From assembly GCA_965237625.1 (NCBI GenBank), contig CBDEGD010000004.1, positions 1 through 64,000 on the forward strand: a DNA stretch of 64,000 nt. Reading direction: 5' to 3'. Made by a program: the position numbers and the translations under genes. Each line of letters opens with the position of its first letter. The first letter of the stretch is position 1. Shown here in pieces: positions 9,111-18,044 of this stretch. The DNA comes from JABDIP01 sp965237625. GTDB taxonomy: Bacteria > Pseudomonadota > Alphaproteobacteria > DSM-16000 > Inquilinaceae. The notes beneath the pieces were generated by a model. It ran no database searches. It was not told the origin of the DNA and saw only the letters and a program-made list of their open reading frames with translations.

Positions 9111-9385
9111 CTAGGAGCCTGCCCGAGCAATGCTTGTGGCCATCATCGACCGGGGAGGCGCGGGTGTCAGGAGCGTGCGCGCCGGCGATGCCGTGCGCAT
9201 CGTCAAGCGTCCGCGACGCCGCACCCGCACCTCCCGGGTCGACCCGAAGGGCCGCGTTTTCAAAGGCTTGAGGCGTCGTCTGGCGCCGCTCGCGATGCAT
9301 CCAGCATCGCCACCCGACACCATCCTAGCCCAAGCCTTTGAAAACGCGGTGATGACCATAAGCATTACTCGGACAGGCTCCTTAG
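9111..9385. mobile_element. MITE-like element with nested inverted repeats between dnaN and recF
   Basis: Outer arms of about 36 bases pair with a few mismatches: 9111-9147 (containing GGAGCCTGCCCGAGCAATGC) and 9350-9385. A perfect 19-base inverted pair, CCGCGTTTTCAAAGGCTTG at 9252-9270 and its complement at 9331-9349, sits inside and directly touches the right outer arm. A third small hairpin (GCGATGC, 9292-9298 with 9304-9310) lies in the inner loop. The element ends 6 bp from the dnaN stop and fills nearly all of the 316-bp gap. It has no transposase and is open on both strands, producing spurious frames. Mobility is inferred from structure; no clear target duplication is visible. Confidence 0.7.
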
Positions 9386-9391
9386 AGCCGG

Positions 9392-10510
9392 TCACACCCG
9401 CATCGGCATCAGGACGTACAGTGCGCTGCTGTCGGCAACGTCCTGGATGATGGTCGGGGAACCGGCATCCTTCATGGTAAGGCGGGCCCCATCGCCTTCG
9501 ATCTGCCGGGTGATGTCCAGCAGATAGCCGGAGTTGAAGCCGATCTCCATGGCGGAGCCGCCATAGGCGATCTCGACCTCCTCATTGGCGCTGCCCTGGT
9601 CGGCGCTGGTGGCGGAGAGCACCAGCGCGCCCTCGGTGATCGCCAGTTTCACGGCCCGGCTTTTTTCGGTGGAGATGGTCGACACCCGGTCGACCGCCGC
9701 GGCGAAGCTGGCGGCGTCCACTTCCATGGTCTTGTCGTTGTCCGACGGGATCACCCGCTCGTAATCGGGGAATGTGCCATCGATCAGCTTCGAGGTCAGG
9801 ACCACGCTGTCGAAGGCGAACCGGATCTTGGTGTCGCTGAGCTGGATGTCGATATCCTCGGCGGTCTCATCGGCCAGCTTGCGCAGCTCGGTGGTCGTCT
9901 TGCGCGGCACGATCACGCCCGGCATCTGCGCCGCGCCTTCCGGCAGCGGCATCTCGACCCGGGCCAGCCGGTGTCCATCGGTGGCCACCGCCCGCATCAC
10001 CGGCACATCCGCCGCCTCACCGGCATGCAGATAGATGCCGTTCAGGTAATAGCGCGTCTCCTCGGTGGAGATGGCGAAGCGGGTCCGGTCGATCAGCATG
10101 CGCAGATCGCCCGCCGACAGTGCAAAGCCGACCGGCAGGTCGCCGCCGGCCATCGACGGGAAATCCTCCACCGGCAGACAGCCGAGCCGGAAGGTCGACC
10201 GTCCGGCGCGCAGGGTGATCGACCCGCTATCCCCGGCGGTCTCCAGCTCTACCTGGCTGCCATCGGGCAGCTTGCGGACGATGTCGTGCATGGTGTGCGC
10301 CGGGACGGTGGTCGCGCCCTCGGTCTGCACCTCGGCGGGCACCGATTCGACGATTTCCACATCCATGTCGGTCGCGGTCAGCCCCAGCGTGCCGGCCTCC
10401 GCGCGCATTAGTACATTGGACAGGATCGGGATCGTGTTCCGTCTTTCGACCACGCTCTGTACATGGCTGAGGCCCTTCAGCAAGGCGGCGCGTTCGATGG
10501 TGAATTTCAT
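9392..10510 (-). CDS. dnaN: DNA polymerase III subunit beta (sliding clamp)
   Basis: 372 residues, full length. The clamp is a ring-shaped dimer that tethers DNA polymerase III to the template. The N-terminus MKFTIERAALLKGLSHVQSV, the RNTIPILSNVLM motif, the GLTATDMDVEI stretch and the C-terminal YVLMPMRV (the end that lines the protein-binding pocket) are all diagnostic. It is the first gene of the leftward dnaN-recF-gyrB group. Unusually, dnaA is not directly upstream but about 7.8 kb away, beyond a set of unrelated genes. Confidence 0.98.
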   Translation of the reverse strand: MKFTIERAALLKGLSHVQSVVERRNTIPILSNVLMRAEAGTLGLTATDMDVEIVESVPAEVQTEGATTVPAHTMHDIVRKLPDGSQVELETAGDSGSITLRAGRSTFRLGCLPVEDFPSMAGGDLPVGFALSAGDLRMLIDRTRFAISTEETRYYLNGIYLHAGEAADVPVMRAVATDGHRLARVEMPLPEGAAQMPGVIVPRKTTTELRKLADETAEDIDIQLSDTKIRFAFDSVVLTSKLIDGTFPDYERVIPSDNDKTMEVDAASFAAAVDRVSTISTEKSRAVKLAITEGALVLSATSADQGSANEEVEIAYGGSAMEIGFNSGYLLDITRQIEGDGARLTMKDAGSPTIIQDVADSSALYVLMPMRV

Positions 10511-10740
10511 GTGGGCTGCTTCATCGTGTTCAGCTTCGGGACGGCGGCCCCAGCATCGGATTTCGCATCATGTGCCGGGCTGGTCGCCGCGCCGGCTTTT
10601 CGCTTGATTGTGATACCGTTGGCCGCCGAATGGGGCGGGGCGTTACTATATCGCAAAGCGTCACGTCCTCTAACATTTTTCGCGGTGCGGCATCGCATTG
10701 CGGGAACCTTGCCCAAAGCCATCGACCGGACATCGTGACC

Positions 10741-11910
10741 ATGCGGATTTCGACGCGACTCTACGTCCACGAATTGCTGGACGGCCAGCGCAAGCATGGC
10801 GGCCTGTTCATGGCCACCGATGCCATCCTGTGCACCCTGATCCTGCTCAATGTGGTGGCCACGGTACTGGAAACCCTGCCCGGTTGGGGCGAGCGATTCG
10901 GCACCTGGCTTCTGTGGCTGGAGCTGGTGTCGGTGTTCATCTTCACCATCGAGTACGCGCTCAGGGTCTGGTCCTGCGTGGAGGACCGGCGGCACGATTA
11001 CCGGCACCCGGTGCGCGGTCGGCTTCGCTATGCGCTGACGCCGCTGGCGATCGTCGATCTGCTGTCTTTCCTGCCCTTCTATCTGGCCTTCCTGTTGCCG
11101 ATTGACCTGCGAATCCTTCGGCTGTTCCGGCTGATCCGGCTGTTGAAGATCACACGCTACTCACCGGCGCTACGGTCCCTTGGCGCCGTGTTCAGGTCGG
11201 AGGCCCGTTCCATCATGGGCGCGCTGTTGCTGATGTGCATGGCGGTGCTGCTGGCGTCCTCGGCCATGTATGTGCTGGAACGCGAGGCCCAGCCGGAGGT
11301 GTTCGGCAGTATCCCGGCGGCATTGTGGTGGGGGGTGGTGACCATGACCACGGTCGGCTATGGCGACGTCACCCCGATCACCACGCCGGGCAAGATGTTG
11401 GGCGCCCTGGTGACGATTTTCGGCATCGGCATCTTCGCGCTTCCCACCGCGATCCTGGCGGCCGGCTTCGCCCGCGAGTTGGGGCGGCAGGATTTCGCGG
11501 TCACTGTCGCCCGGATCGCCAAGGTGCCGGTGTTTCACGGGCTGGACCCGGTGACCCTTTCGGAGATCGCCGCCCTGCTGACGCCGATCACCGAGCCGGC
11601 ACGGTATGCGGTGCTGCGCCGGGGCGAGCAGGGCTCGGCGCTGTATTTCATCGTCCAGGGACAGGTCGAGGTCGATCTGCCGCACGGCTCGATCGATCTG
11701 GGGCCGGGAGAGTTCTTCGGCGAGATGTCGCTGCTCTCCGGCCTCGACCGCCGCAACGCCACCATAACGACGCTGACCGACTGCCAGTTCCTGGTGCTGG
11801 AGGCGCCCGATTTCCACGATCTGGCCAAGCGCATCCCGGACGTCGCCGACCGGGTCGCCGAGGTGGCGCGTCAGCGGACGGAACACGGCGCGCCCGGCGG
11901 GCCGGCCTAA
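10741..11910 (+). CDS. cyclic-nucleotide-gated potassium channel (voltage-sensor fold plus cNMP-binding domain)
   Basis: 389 residues from ATG 10741. The N-terminal half has six membrane segments with a voltage-sensor-like S4 rich in arginine (RILRLFRLIRLLK, about residues 124-136). The selectivity filter is TTVGYGD (203-209), so K+ selectivity is expected. Residues 265-380 form a cyclic-nucleotide-binding domain with GEFFGEMSLL and the ribose/phosphate-binding stretch ending RRNATI. This arrangement matches the bacterial MlotiK1 family, small channels opened directly by cAMP. The ligand and the physiological role are inferred. It is divergent from dnaN across 230 bp and starts the plus-strand insert between dnaN and dnaA. 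A longer frame upstream reads through that gap and is not convincing. Confidence 0.9.
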   Translation: MRISTRLYVHELLDGQRKHGGLFMATDAILCTLILLNVVATVLETLPGWGERFGTWLLWLELVSVFIFTIEYALRVWSCVEDRRHDYRHPVRGRLRYALTPLAIVDLLSFLPFYLAFLLPIDLRILRLFRLIRLLKITRYSPALRSLGAVFRSEARSIMGALLLMCMAVLLASSAMYVLEREAQPEVFGSIPAALWWGVVTMTTVGYGDVTPITTPGKMLGALVTIFGIGIFALPTAILAAGFARELGRQDFAVTVARIAKVPVFHGLDPVTLSEIAALLTPITEPARYAVLRRGEQGSALYFIVQGQVEVDLPHGSIDLGPGEFFGEMSLLSGLDRRNATITTLTDCQFLVLEAPDFHDLAKRIPDVADRVAEVARQRTEHGAPGGPA

Positions 11911-11959
11911 CGGACGACGCCAAGGCGACTATCGATCCATCGGATTTCGGAGAAGCGAC

Positions 11960-12859
11960 ATGCGGTACGGCTATATCGGGCTGGGCAACCTTGGCGGGCA
12001 CCTCGCGGCAAGCCTGTTGCGGGAGGGTTTCGAGCTCACGGTCCATGACAAGGATCGAAGCCTGGCCGGCCGTCATCTGGCGGCCGGCGGGACCTGGGCC
12101 GACAGTCCCACCGCCCTGGCGGAGATATGCGACACGGTGATCACCTGCTTGCCATCGCCGGCCATGTCCGAGGCGGTGCTGGACCGGGTTCTCGATGGGC
12201 TGAAGCCGGGTGCGACCTGGATCGAAATGTCGACCCTCGGCCGCGAGGAGATCCTGCGCCTCTCCAAACGCGCGGCGGAGAAGGGGGTGCGGACCATGGA
12301 ATGCCCGGTGACCGGCGGCGTGCATCTGGCCGCGCAGGGCAAGATCACCTGTCTGGCCGGCGGCGACGAGGATCTGTTCGAGCTGCACAAGCCGGCCCTG
12401 CAGGCCATGGGCGACCAGATCTTTCACATGGGGCCGTTGGGCTCGGCGGCGGTGATCAAGGTGATCACCAACATGCTCGCCTTCATCCATCTGGTGGCCG
12501 ATGGCGAGGCGCTGATGCTGGCGAAGCGCGGCGGCCTGGACCTCGCCCAATCCTGGGAGGCCATTCGCGCCAGCTCCGGCAACAGCTTCGTCCATGAGAC
12601 CGAGGGACAGCTCATCCTCAGTGGCAGCTACGACATCGCCTTCACCATGGATCTGGTCTTGAAGGATCTCGGCTTCGCGATGAACTTCGGGCGGGAATTC
12701 GGTGTTCCGCTCGATCTCGCCAGGCTCACCAACCAGATCTTCGTGAAAGGCAAGGCGGCCTATGGCGGCGGCGCCCAATCGACCCAGATCGTGAAGCTGC
12801 TGGAGGACGCCCTGGAGACGGATTTGCGGGCGGATGGATTTCCGGCCCGGCTCGAATAG
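11960..12859 (+). CDS. NAD(P)-dependent beta-hydroxyacid dehydrogenase (3-hydroxyisobutyrate dehydrogenase family)
   Basis: 299 residues. The N-terminal Rossmann motif is GYIGLGNLGGHLA (residues 4-16), followed by a substrate-binding CPVTGGVHLAAQGK segment and the catalytic lysine region IKVITNMLAF. These mark the beta-hydroxyacid dehydrogenase superfamily (3-hydroxyisobutyrate, tartronate semialdehyde, 6-phosphogluconate and related enzymes). The actual substrate cannot be read from sequence. It follows the K+ channel by 49 bp on the same strand. A second, distinct member of the superfamily lies at 61434. Confidence 0.88.
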   Translation: MRYGYIGLGNLGGHLAASLLREGFELTVHDKDRSLAGRHLAAGGTWADSPTALAEICDTVITCLPSPAMSEAVLDRVLDGLKPGATWIEMSTLGREEILRLSKRAAEKGVRTMECPVTGGVHLAAQGKITCLAGGDEDLFELHKPALQAMGDQIFHMGPLGSAAVIKVITNMLAFIHLVADGEALMLAKRGGLDLAQSWEAIRASSGNSFVHETEGQLILSGSYDIAFTMDLVLKDLGFAMNFGREFGVPLDLARLTNQIFVKGKAAYGGGAQSTQIVKLLEDALETDLRADGFPARLE

Positions 12860-12881
12860 GCCGAGGGCGGGCCTCAGGGAA

Positions 12882-13489
12882 TCAGGATCGCCGGAGACTG
12901 GCCAGCCAGAGACCGCCGCCGGCCAGGACGACGCCGGAGACGCGACCGAGAACCAGCCGGGAGCGGTCCGTCGCCAGCAGGCGCCGGCCGATCCCGCCGG
13001 CGATCGCATAGGCGCTGTCGATGATCACGGCGAGCAGAAGAAAACTCACGGCGAGCACCGCGAATTGCGGCTCATAAGGCATCGACAGATCGATGAATTG
13101 CGGGAAGAACGCCGCGAAGAAGGCCAGGGTCTTCGGATTCGCCAAGCCGACCAAGAAACCCTTTTTGAGATTGGCGGTGACGGCCTTTCGGTCGGGCAGC
13201 GGGTCGCCGGCCTTCCGCCACGCCTGGATGCCGAGATAGACCAGATAGGCGGCGCCGGCATAGCGCAGTAGATCGAACAGAATGCCGTAGGCACCGACCA
13301 GCCAGGCGAGCCCGAGCGCGACGGCGGTGACCTGAAGGACATCGCCAGGGTCGTGCCGGCGACGGTCATCAGCCCGGCCCGCATGCCCCGTATCGCCCCG
13401 GTCGTCAGGATCAGCGTCACGTTCGGCCCGGGAACGATGATGATCACCACGGACACGGCCAGAAAGGCGAAATACAGCTCAAGGTTCAT
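12882..13489 (-). pseudogene. LysE/RhtB family amino-acid exporter, interrupted by a one-base deletion
   Basis: The start ATG at 13487-13489 is preceded by GGAGCGAG. The first frame gives MNLELYFAFLAVSVVIIIVP and GPNVTLILTTGAIRG, the classic RhtB N-terminus, then leaves the family after GTTLAM. The downstream frame resumes with LQVTAVALGLAWLVGAYG and runs through VGLANPKTLAFFAAFFPQF to the stop at 12882. One missing base next to the ATG codon at 13340-13342 explains the break (M-V-L-Q restored by one inserted base). Both parts together have about 200 residues and six membrane segments, normal for this family, which exports homoserine, threonine, lysine or similar. It may be a pseudogene or an assembly error. 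Confidence 0.85.
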
Positions 13490-13658
13490 GGCTCGCTCCG
13501 GGGTTGGTGCCAGCGGATTCTGCACTGATTGGTATGCGGAACACCATCGGTAATCGACACCCAAGCGTCGCGACCCTGCGGTTCGGAACTGACCCTTCGC
13601 CCGCGTGCGCGGTTCGGTATAGTGGGATCGAAATTCCCCCACCGGAAGGAGTGCCCCC

Positions 13659-14732
13659 ATGCAGACCGAGATGCGGCGGATCGTGCTGGCGAAGCGGCCC
13701 CAGGGCGCGCCCAAGGCCGAGAATTTCAGGCTGGAAACGGTGCCGATGCCGGCGCCGGGGGAGGGCGAGGTGCTGGCCCGGATCCTGTACATGTCGCTCG
13801 ACCCCTATATGCGCGGCCGCATGGATGACGCGAAATCCTATGCGCCGGGCGTGGCCATCGACGCCCCGATGGGTGGCGGCTGCGTGGCCCAGGTGGAGGC
13901 ATCCAACGCTCCTGGTTTCGCTGCCGGCGATATCGTCACCGGCATGATGGGCTGGGCCAGCCACTGGGTCGCAGAGGCCAAGGGGCTGCAAAAGCTCGAT
14001 CCCGATGTCGCGCCGATCTCAACGGCGCTCGGCGTGCTGGGCATGCCGGGGCTGACCGCCTGGACCGGGCTGAATGAATACGGACGGCCGAAGAAGGGCG
14101 AGACCCTGGTGGTCTCCGCGGCGACCGGCGCGGTGGGCTCGGTGGTCGGCCAGCTCGGCAAGATCTATGGGCTGCGGGTGGTCGGCGTGGCCGGCGGGGC
14201 GGAGAAATGCGCCTATGCGGTGGAGACCCTGGGCCTGGACGCCTGCATCGACCACCGCGCCGCGCCCGATGCAAAGGCGCTGCGGGAGGCGCTGTCGGCG
14301 GCCTGCCCGGACGGAGTGGACATCTATTTCGAGAATGTCGCCGGCAAGACCCTGGAGGCTGTCCTGCCGCTGATGAATGTCGGCGGGCGCGTGCCCGTTT
14401 GCGGCATGATCGCATGGTACAACAGCGGCGGCCTCGGCGCGGGCCGCCAGCCGGGCGGTGGAGACGGTGAGCCGGGCGTCGGCGAGAGCCTGCGCAAGTT
14501 GTGGCGAACGATCCTGGTCAACCGCCTATCGGTGAACGGCTTCATCGTGTTCGACCACTATCACCGCTATCCGGCCTTCGCAAAGGAGGTCGGCGGCCAT
14601 CTCCGCGACGGCCGGATCACCTATCGCGAGGATGTGGCCGACGGCCTGGAGGCCGCGCCGGATGCCTTCATGGCGATGCTGAAGGGCGGCAATTTCGGCA
14701 AGCAGCTGGTCAAGGTGTCCGAACCGGGGTGA
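13659..14732 (+). CDS. zinc-independent NADP-dependent oxidoreductase (MDR superfamily, prostaglandin/alkenal reductase type)
   Basis: 357 residues; start ATG 13659 is preceded by AAGGAG eight bases upstream. The motif SLDPYMRGRM in the N-terminal domain and the nucleotide-binding SAATGAVGSVVGQLGKI are typical of the leukotriene B4 12-hydroxydehydrogenase / CurA / YncB branch, which reduces alpha,beta-unsaturated ketones and aldehydes with NADPH. No zinc ligands are seen. A poly-Gly insertion (GAGRQPGGGDGEPG) near residue 263 is unusual. It is divergent from the RhtB gene across about 170 bp. Confidence 0.9.
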   Translation: MQTEMRRIVLAKRPQGAPKAENFRLETVPMPAPGEGEVLARILYMSLDPYMRGRMDDAKSYAPGVAIDAPMGGGCVAQVEASNAPGFAAGDIVTGMMGWASHWVAEAKGLQKLDPDVAPISTALGVLGMPGLTAWTGLNEYGRPKKGETLVVSAATGAVGSVVGQLGKIYGLRVVGVAGGAEKCAYAVETLGLDACIDHRAAPDAKALREALSAACPDGVDIYFENVAGKTLEAVLPLMNVGGRVPVCGMIAWYNSGGLGAGRQPGGGDGEPGVGESLRKLWRTILVNRLSVNGFIVFDHYHRYPAFAKEVGGHLRDGRITYREDVADGLEAAPDAFMAMLKGGNFGKQLVKVSEPG

Positions 14733-14789
14733 CGGCAATACTTCACGATCGGGCGCCGTCTGTGAGAAATTGGTTCTGGGAGGACCATC

Positions 14790-16019
14790 ATGGACGAGAC
14801 GATCCGCGACTATGTTCGTGAAACCAAGCGACGGCTGCGCGCCATTCAGGATGTGAAAGCGGCCTTCTCCGAGGTCAGGGATCACATACGAAAAGACGTC
14901 GAAACCATTCGCGAGAATGCGGATAAAGGGCGCTCGAGCATTCCGGAACTGGATTTCAAGGCGATCCAGTCGGGCAGCGTCACACCTTCCACGATGGACG
15001 CCATTCGAAAGACCGGAACCGCGATCATCAGGGGCGTCTTTCCCAGGCGGATGGCCGAGGACTGGAATGCGGAGTTGGGCGCATACATCGCCGACAACGA
15101 CTACCATTCCAAGTCCAAGGAGAAGGCGGGCCTCGATCAGTTTTTCAGCACCCTTGAGGCCGGCGCCCCGCAGATCTTCGGCCTCTATTGGTCGAAGCCG
15201 CAGATCATGGCGCGCCAGGCGGAGTCCATGGCGCTCACCAAGCGGTTCCTGAACGGGGCGTGGGATATTGCGGGACCGATGGGCGATGAATTCGACCCCG
15301 ACCGGGACTACGCCTATGCCGACCGCACCCGTCGCCGCGAGCCGGGGGACACCACGCTTGGCCTGTCCCCCCATATGGATTCGGGATCCTACGAGCGATG
15401 GGTCGATCCCGCCTACCAGCGGATCTACGGCGCCATCTTCGAAGGCGATTGGCAGCGATACGACCCCTGGAAGGCGACCTTCCGGACCCAGACCCGCGAA
15501 TACTCGTCCCCCGCCGTCTGCTCCATGTTCCGGACCTTCCAGGGCTGGACCGCCCTCACCGCCCAGGGCCCGGCCGACGGGACCCTGAGCGTCATCCCGA
15601 CCGCAAGCGGCATCGCCTATTTCCTGTTGCGGGCCCTGCAGGACGATCTGGCGGAGGACGATCTTTGCGGCGCGACACCGGGACGCGCGCTGTCCGCCGA
15701 TCCGAAGTGGCACCAGGACATTCTACACGGCCTGGTTTCGATCCCGATGGTCGAGCCCGGCGACACCGTCTGGTGGCACCCCGACATCATCCACTCCGTC
15801 GCCGACGAGCATAACGGCGCCGACTACGCCAACGTCATCTACATCGCCGCCTCCCCGCGCTGCGCCAAGAACGAGGCCTATGTGCGCAAGCAGGCGGCGA
15901 AGTTCCTCGCCGGCGAAAGCGCGCCGGATTTTGCGGCCGAGGATTACGAGGTCGACTTCGAGGGCCGCGCATCACTGGCGGATCTTACGGAGCTTGGAAG
16001 AGGGCAGATGGGATTGTGA
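14790..16019 (+). CDS. DUF1479 family protein (YbiU-like, probable Fe(II)/2-oxoglutarate oxygenase fold)
   Basis: 409 residues, the usual family length, starting 10 bases after a GGGAGG sequence. The N-terminal 60 residues are charged and helical. Conserved features are SPHMDSGSYERW, which could supply the His-x-Asp pair of a facial triad, and the distal WWHPDIIHSV histidine. YbiU homologues are cofactor-dependent oxygenase-like proteins of unknown substrate in bacteria and fungi. Catalytic function is inferred from fold only. It lies 57 bp after the MDR oxidoreductase, possibly co-transcribed. Confidence 0.82.
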   Translation: MDETIRDYVRETKRRLRAIQDVKAAFSEVRDHIRKDVETIRENADKGRSSIPELDFKAIQSGSVTPSTMDAIRKTGTAIIRGVFPRRMAEDWNAELGAYIADNDYHSKSKEKAGLDQFFSTLEAGAPQIFGLYWSKPQIMARQAESMALTKRFLNGAWDIAGPMGDEFDPDRDYAYADRTRRREPGDTTLGLSPHMDSGSYERWVDPAYQRIYGAIFEGDWQRYDPWKATFRTQTREYSSPAVCSMFRTFQGWTALTAQGPADGTLSVIPTASGIAYFLLRALQDDLAEDDLCGATPGRALSADPKWHQDILHGLVSIPMVEPGDTVWWHPDIIHSVADEHNGADYANVIYIAASPRCAKNEAYVRKQAAKFLAGESAPDFAAEDYEVDFEGRASLADLTELGRGQMGL

Positions 16020-16169
16020 CGATGCGGCTGTGCTATTCACCGGCTTAGGAGGCGATATCCATTTGACGTGACATTGCCGTAACTGGCGGCGCGATCGCCC
16101 GGCGGATCGCGCCGCATTGGCCAGTCCTGTCACCGATTAATGGAACCTTAAGCGGCCGCGCTCATCATT

Positions 16170-16514
16170 TTGGCGCGGCGCATTGCGCGCTTTGACAATC
16201 ACAGCGTGTTGGGGCAGTGCCGGGACCGTACTGCGACCAGGATTGTCGCCGCCGGTCCCGTGTTCGCTGGACAGGTCATGCAGACGAAGTTCTCGGTTGC
16301 CGTCGAAGGGACGCAAAAGTCGGTCTTGAGAGACCGGCCGTCGATTTGCACCAATGGCCGCCACGTCGTGATCGACGTGGCGCAAGGCAGCGGCGACCTG
16401 TTCTCGATGCTGCTCGACCGCGCCTGCGTCCTGCGGATCCTCCAGGACGGCTACTATGTGGGCATGTTCGACCGGTTCCTGGCCAACAATCTGCCCCGGA
16501 CGACCGGTTCCTGA
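16170..16514 (+). CDS. small hypothetical protein upstream of a lipoprotein pair
   Basis: Up to 114 residues if the TTG at 16170 is used, or 78 from the ATG at 16278. I recognise no family. The C-terminal half has a plausible globular composition and ends 22 bp before the next gene in the same direction, so it could lead a three-gene unit with the two lipoproteins. There is no good Shine-Dalgarno before either start. It may be non-coding: a long antisense frame crosses it. The 150 bp before it show nothing I can identify. Confidence 0.35.
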   Translation: MARRIARFDNHSVLGQCRDRTATRIVAAGPVFAGQVMQTKFSVAVEGTQKSVLRDRPSICTNGRHVVIDVAQGSGDLFSMLLDRACVLRILQDGYYVGMFDRFLANNLPRTTGS

Positions 16515-16536
16515 GGCCGAGCGGAGTCGCAAGGAG

Positions 16537-17421
16537 ATGATAGATCGTCGACGCCGTTCCACCGTGGCCGCTTGTTTCGGTGCCATGTTGGCATTGTCCG
16601 CGTGCGTCTCTCGTCCGCATGTGCCTTGGGATGCCGAGGTCACGTTACCGTCGGAGGCTGAGCGGGCCGGGATCCGAACCATCGGGATCGTTGCCGCCGA
16701 AATCCTGCCGGACGACCAGTTCACCTCGGGCCAGATCAGCCAATCGGTGGCGGCCGCGGGCGGGGCGATCACCGGCGCCGGCCAAGCACTGAATCTACTG
16801 ATGGAGTCCGGCGTGCTGGCGGGACTCAACGCCGAGGGCTTCGCGGCGGTGGTGGCGTTTCCGATCGCCGGCGGGGCGTTGCTGGCGGCGATCCCGGCCG
16901 GCGCCATCATCGGCGCCGCCGTGGCCGAATCCGACGCGGTCTCCGAAGAAACCATCCGCGCGGTTGAGCAGCAATTCTCCGCCGTCCTGGCCGACCAGCA
17001 CATCCAGGACCGCGTCGGCGACTTGACGACCGAGTACGCCGCCACCGAGACCGGGTACCTGGTCGTGCGCATGGTCGATACCTTGTCGCCGGACCAGCGC
17101 CGCGCAGCCGGTCTGGGGATCGACGCCGTGCTGGAGGTCGACGTGCAGGCCGTCGGCATGGTCGTCGGCCACGGTCGAAACCCGCCGCTGACCCTGTTCA
17201 TCACCGTGCGGGCACAGCTGGTTCGGGAGCCTGACGGCCGGGTGCTGTACGGCCACACCGTGGGCTCCCTCGGCCCCTCGCTTGCCATGTCCGAATGGGG
17301 GGCGCTCGACCGCGATGCCGTGCAGGCCGAACTCGATCGCGCGTACCGCAACGTCGCCGAGCGTGTCGTCGAAGAAGCGTTCCTACTGTGGCGGCCCGAC
17401 GAAGTCGCGGAGGAGCGATGA
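16537..17421 (+). CDS. hypothetical lipoprotein with glycine/alanine-rich hydrophobic segments
   Basis: 294 residues from ATG 16537, next to AAGGAG. A basic N-terminus and hydrophobic stretch end in the lipobox LSAC (Cys24), so the mature protein should be lipid-anchored, probably in the outer membrane. Residues about 70-135 contain two stretches rich in Gly, Ala and Ile (including FPIAGGALLAAIPAGAIIG) resembling glycine zippers that might insert in a membrane or self-associate. The rest looks soluble with beta strands (LGIDAVLEVDVQAVGM). I recognise no family. The stop overlaps the next gene start (ATGA), which predicts translational coupling and a shared function. Confidence 0.72.
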   Translation: MIDRRRRSTVAACFGAMLALSACVSRPHVPWDAEVTLPSEAERAGIRTIGIVAAEILPDDQFTSGQISQSVAAAGGAITGAGQALNLLMESGVLAGLNAEGFAAVVAFPIAGGALLAAIPAGAIIGAAVAESDAVSEETIRAVEQQFSAVLADQHIQDRVGDLTTEYAATETGYLVVRMVDTLSPDQRRAAGLGIDAVLEVDVQAVGMVVGHGRNPPLTLFITVRAQLVREPDGRVLYGHTVGSLGPSLAMSEWGALDRDAVQAELDRAYRNVAERVVEEAFLLWRPDEVAEER

Positions 17422-18044
17422 TGGCACGACTCGAGCGCGGTTCGGCCGGATATCGCCGCGATGCACTGCGCCGGCTCACCGTCGCCGCGGGGCTCATCGT
17501 GTTGATAGGCGGCTGCGCGAGGGATGTGTCGGTGTCCGGGTTCAAGCCGCTGGAGCCAGTGCAGCAGATCTCGTTCTGGCACGCCGACCGACTGTCCGTC
17601 GCCGAAGTCGACTCGCTGCGGCCGACCATACGCTGGGAGCCGTTCCCCGGACGCCACGAGATTCCGTTGGTCGGAGGCCGCCCCTTCGTCGATGTGGATC
17701 CCGCCCGGATCGACGACGTGACCTACGATCTGCGAATCTGGCGGGCGCGGAACGACCATCCGCAGGCCCTGGTCTACGAACGCCGGGGCCTGGCCGATGC
17801 CGTCCACCGGCTAGACCTGGACCTGGACCCCGCCACGACCTTTTTCTGGTCGGTGCGGGCGCGCTTCCGGGTGGACGGCCTGACCCGGCTGACCGACTGG
17901 AGCCTGTCCCAGATCCCCTATCCCTACGACGAGGTGCCCAGCAACCTGGCGGCGTTCGGCGCGTTGACCACGCGCGACGTGGCGACCAGGATCGGCCGCA
18001 TCCCGTTCCCCAATTATTACCGCTTCCGGACGCCAAGGGCCTGA
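17418..18044 (+). CDS. hypothetical lipoprotein, translationally coupled partner
   Basis: 208 residues from the ATG at 17418, overlapping the previous stop by four bases; GGAGGAG sits just upstream. The signal sequence ends in the lipobox IGGC. The mature part is rich in aromatic residues and Asp/Arg pairs (VDPARIDDVTYDLRIWRARN and FFWSVRARFRVDG), a pattern like an extracellular beta-sandwich (fibronectin/Ig-like) domain. No family is recognised. With the preceding gene it forms a lipoprotein pair of unknown role, probably envelope-related. Confidence 0.75.
   Translation: MMARLERGSAGYRRDALRRLTVAAGLIVLIGGCARDVSVSGFKPLEPVQQISFWHADRLSVAEVDSLRPTIRWEPFPGRHEIPLVGGRPFVDVDPARIDDVTYDLRIWRARNDHPQALVYERRGLADAVHRLDLDLDPATTFFWSVRARFRVDGLTRLTDWSLSQIPYPYDEVPSNLAAFGALTTRDVATRIGRIPFPNYYRFRTPRA

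Noticed and set aside
9111..9395. 94-codon minus-strand frame and the upstream extension of recF
   Set aside because: Both are translations of the inverted-repeat element; no family features.
11648..13009. 453-codon frame on the minus strand
   Set aside because: Antisense to the K+ channel and dehydrogenase genes, both firmly identified.
16137..17807. 556-codon frame on the minus strand
   Set aside because: Shadow across two lipoprotein genes; low-complexity Ser/Arg-rich composition and no signal or domain.
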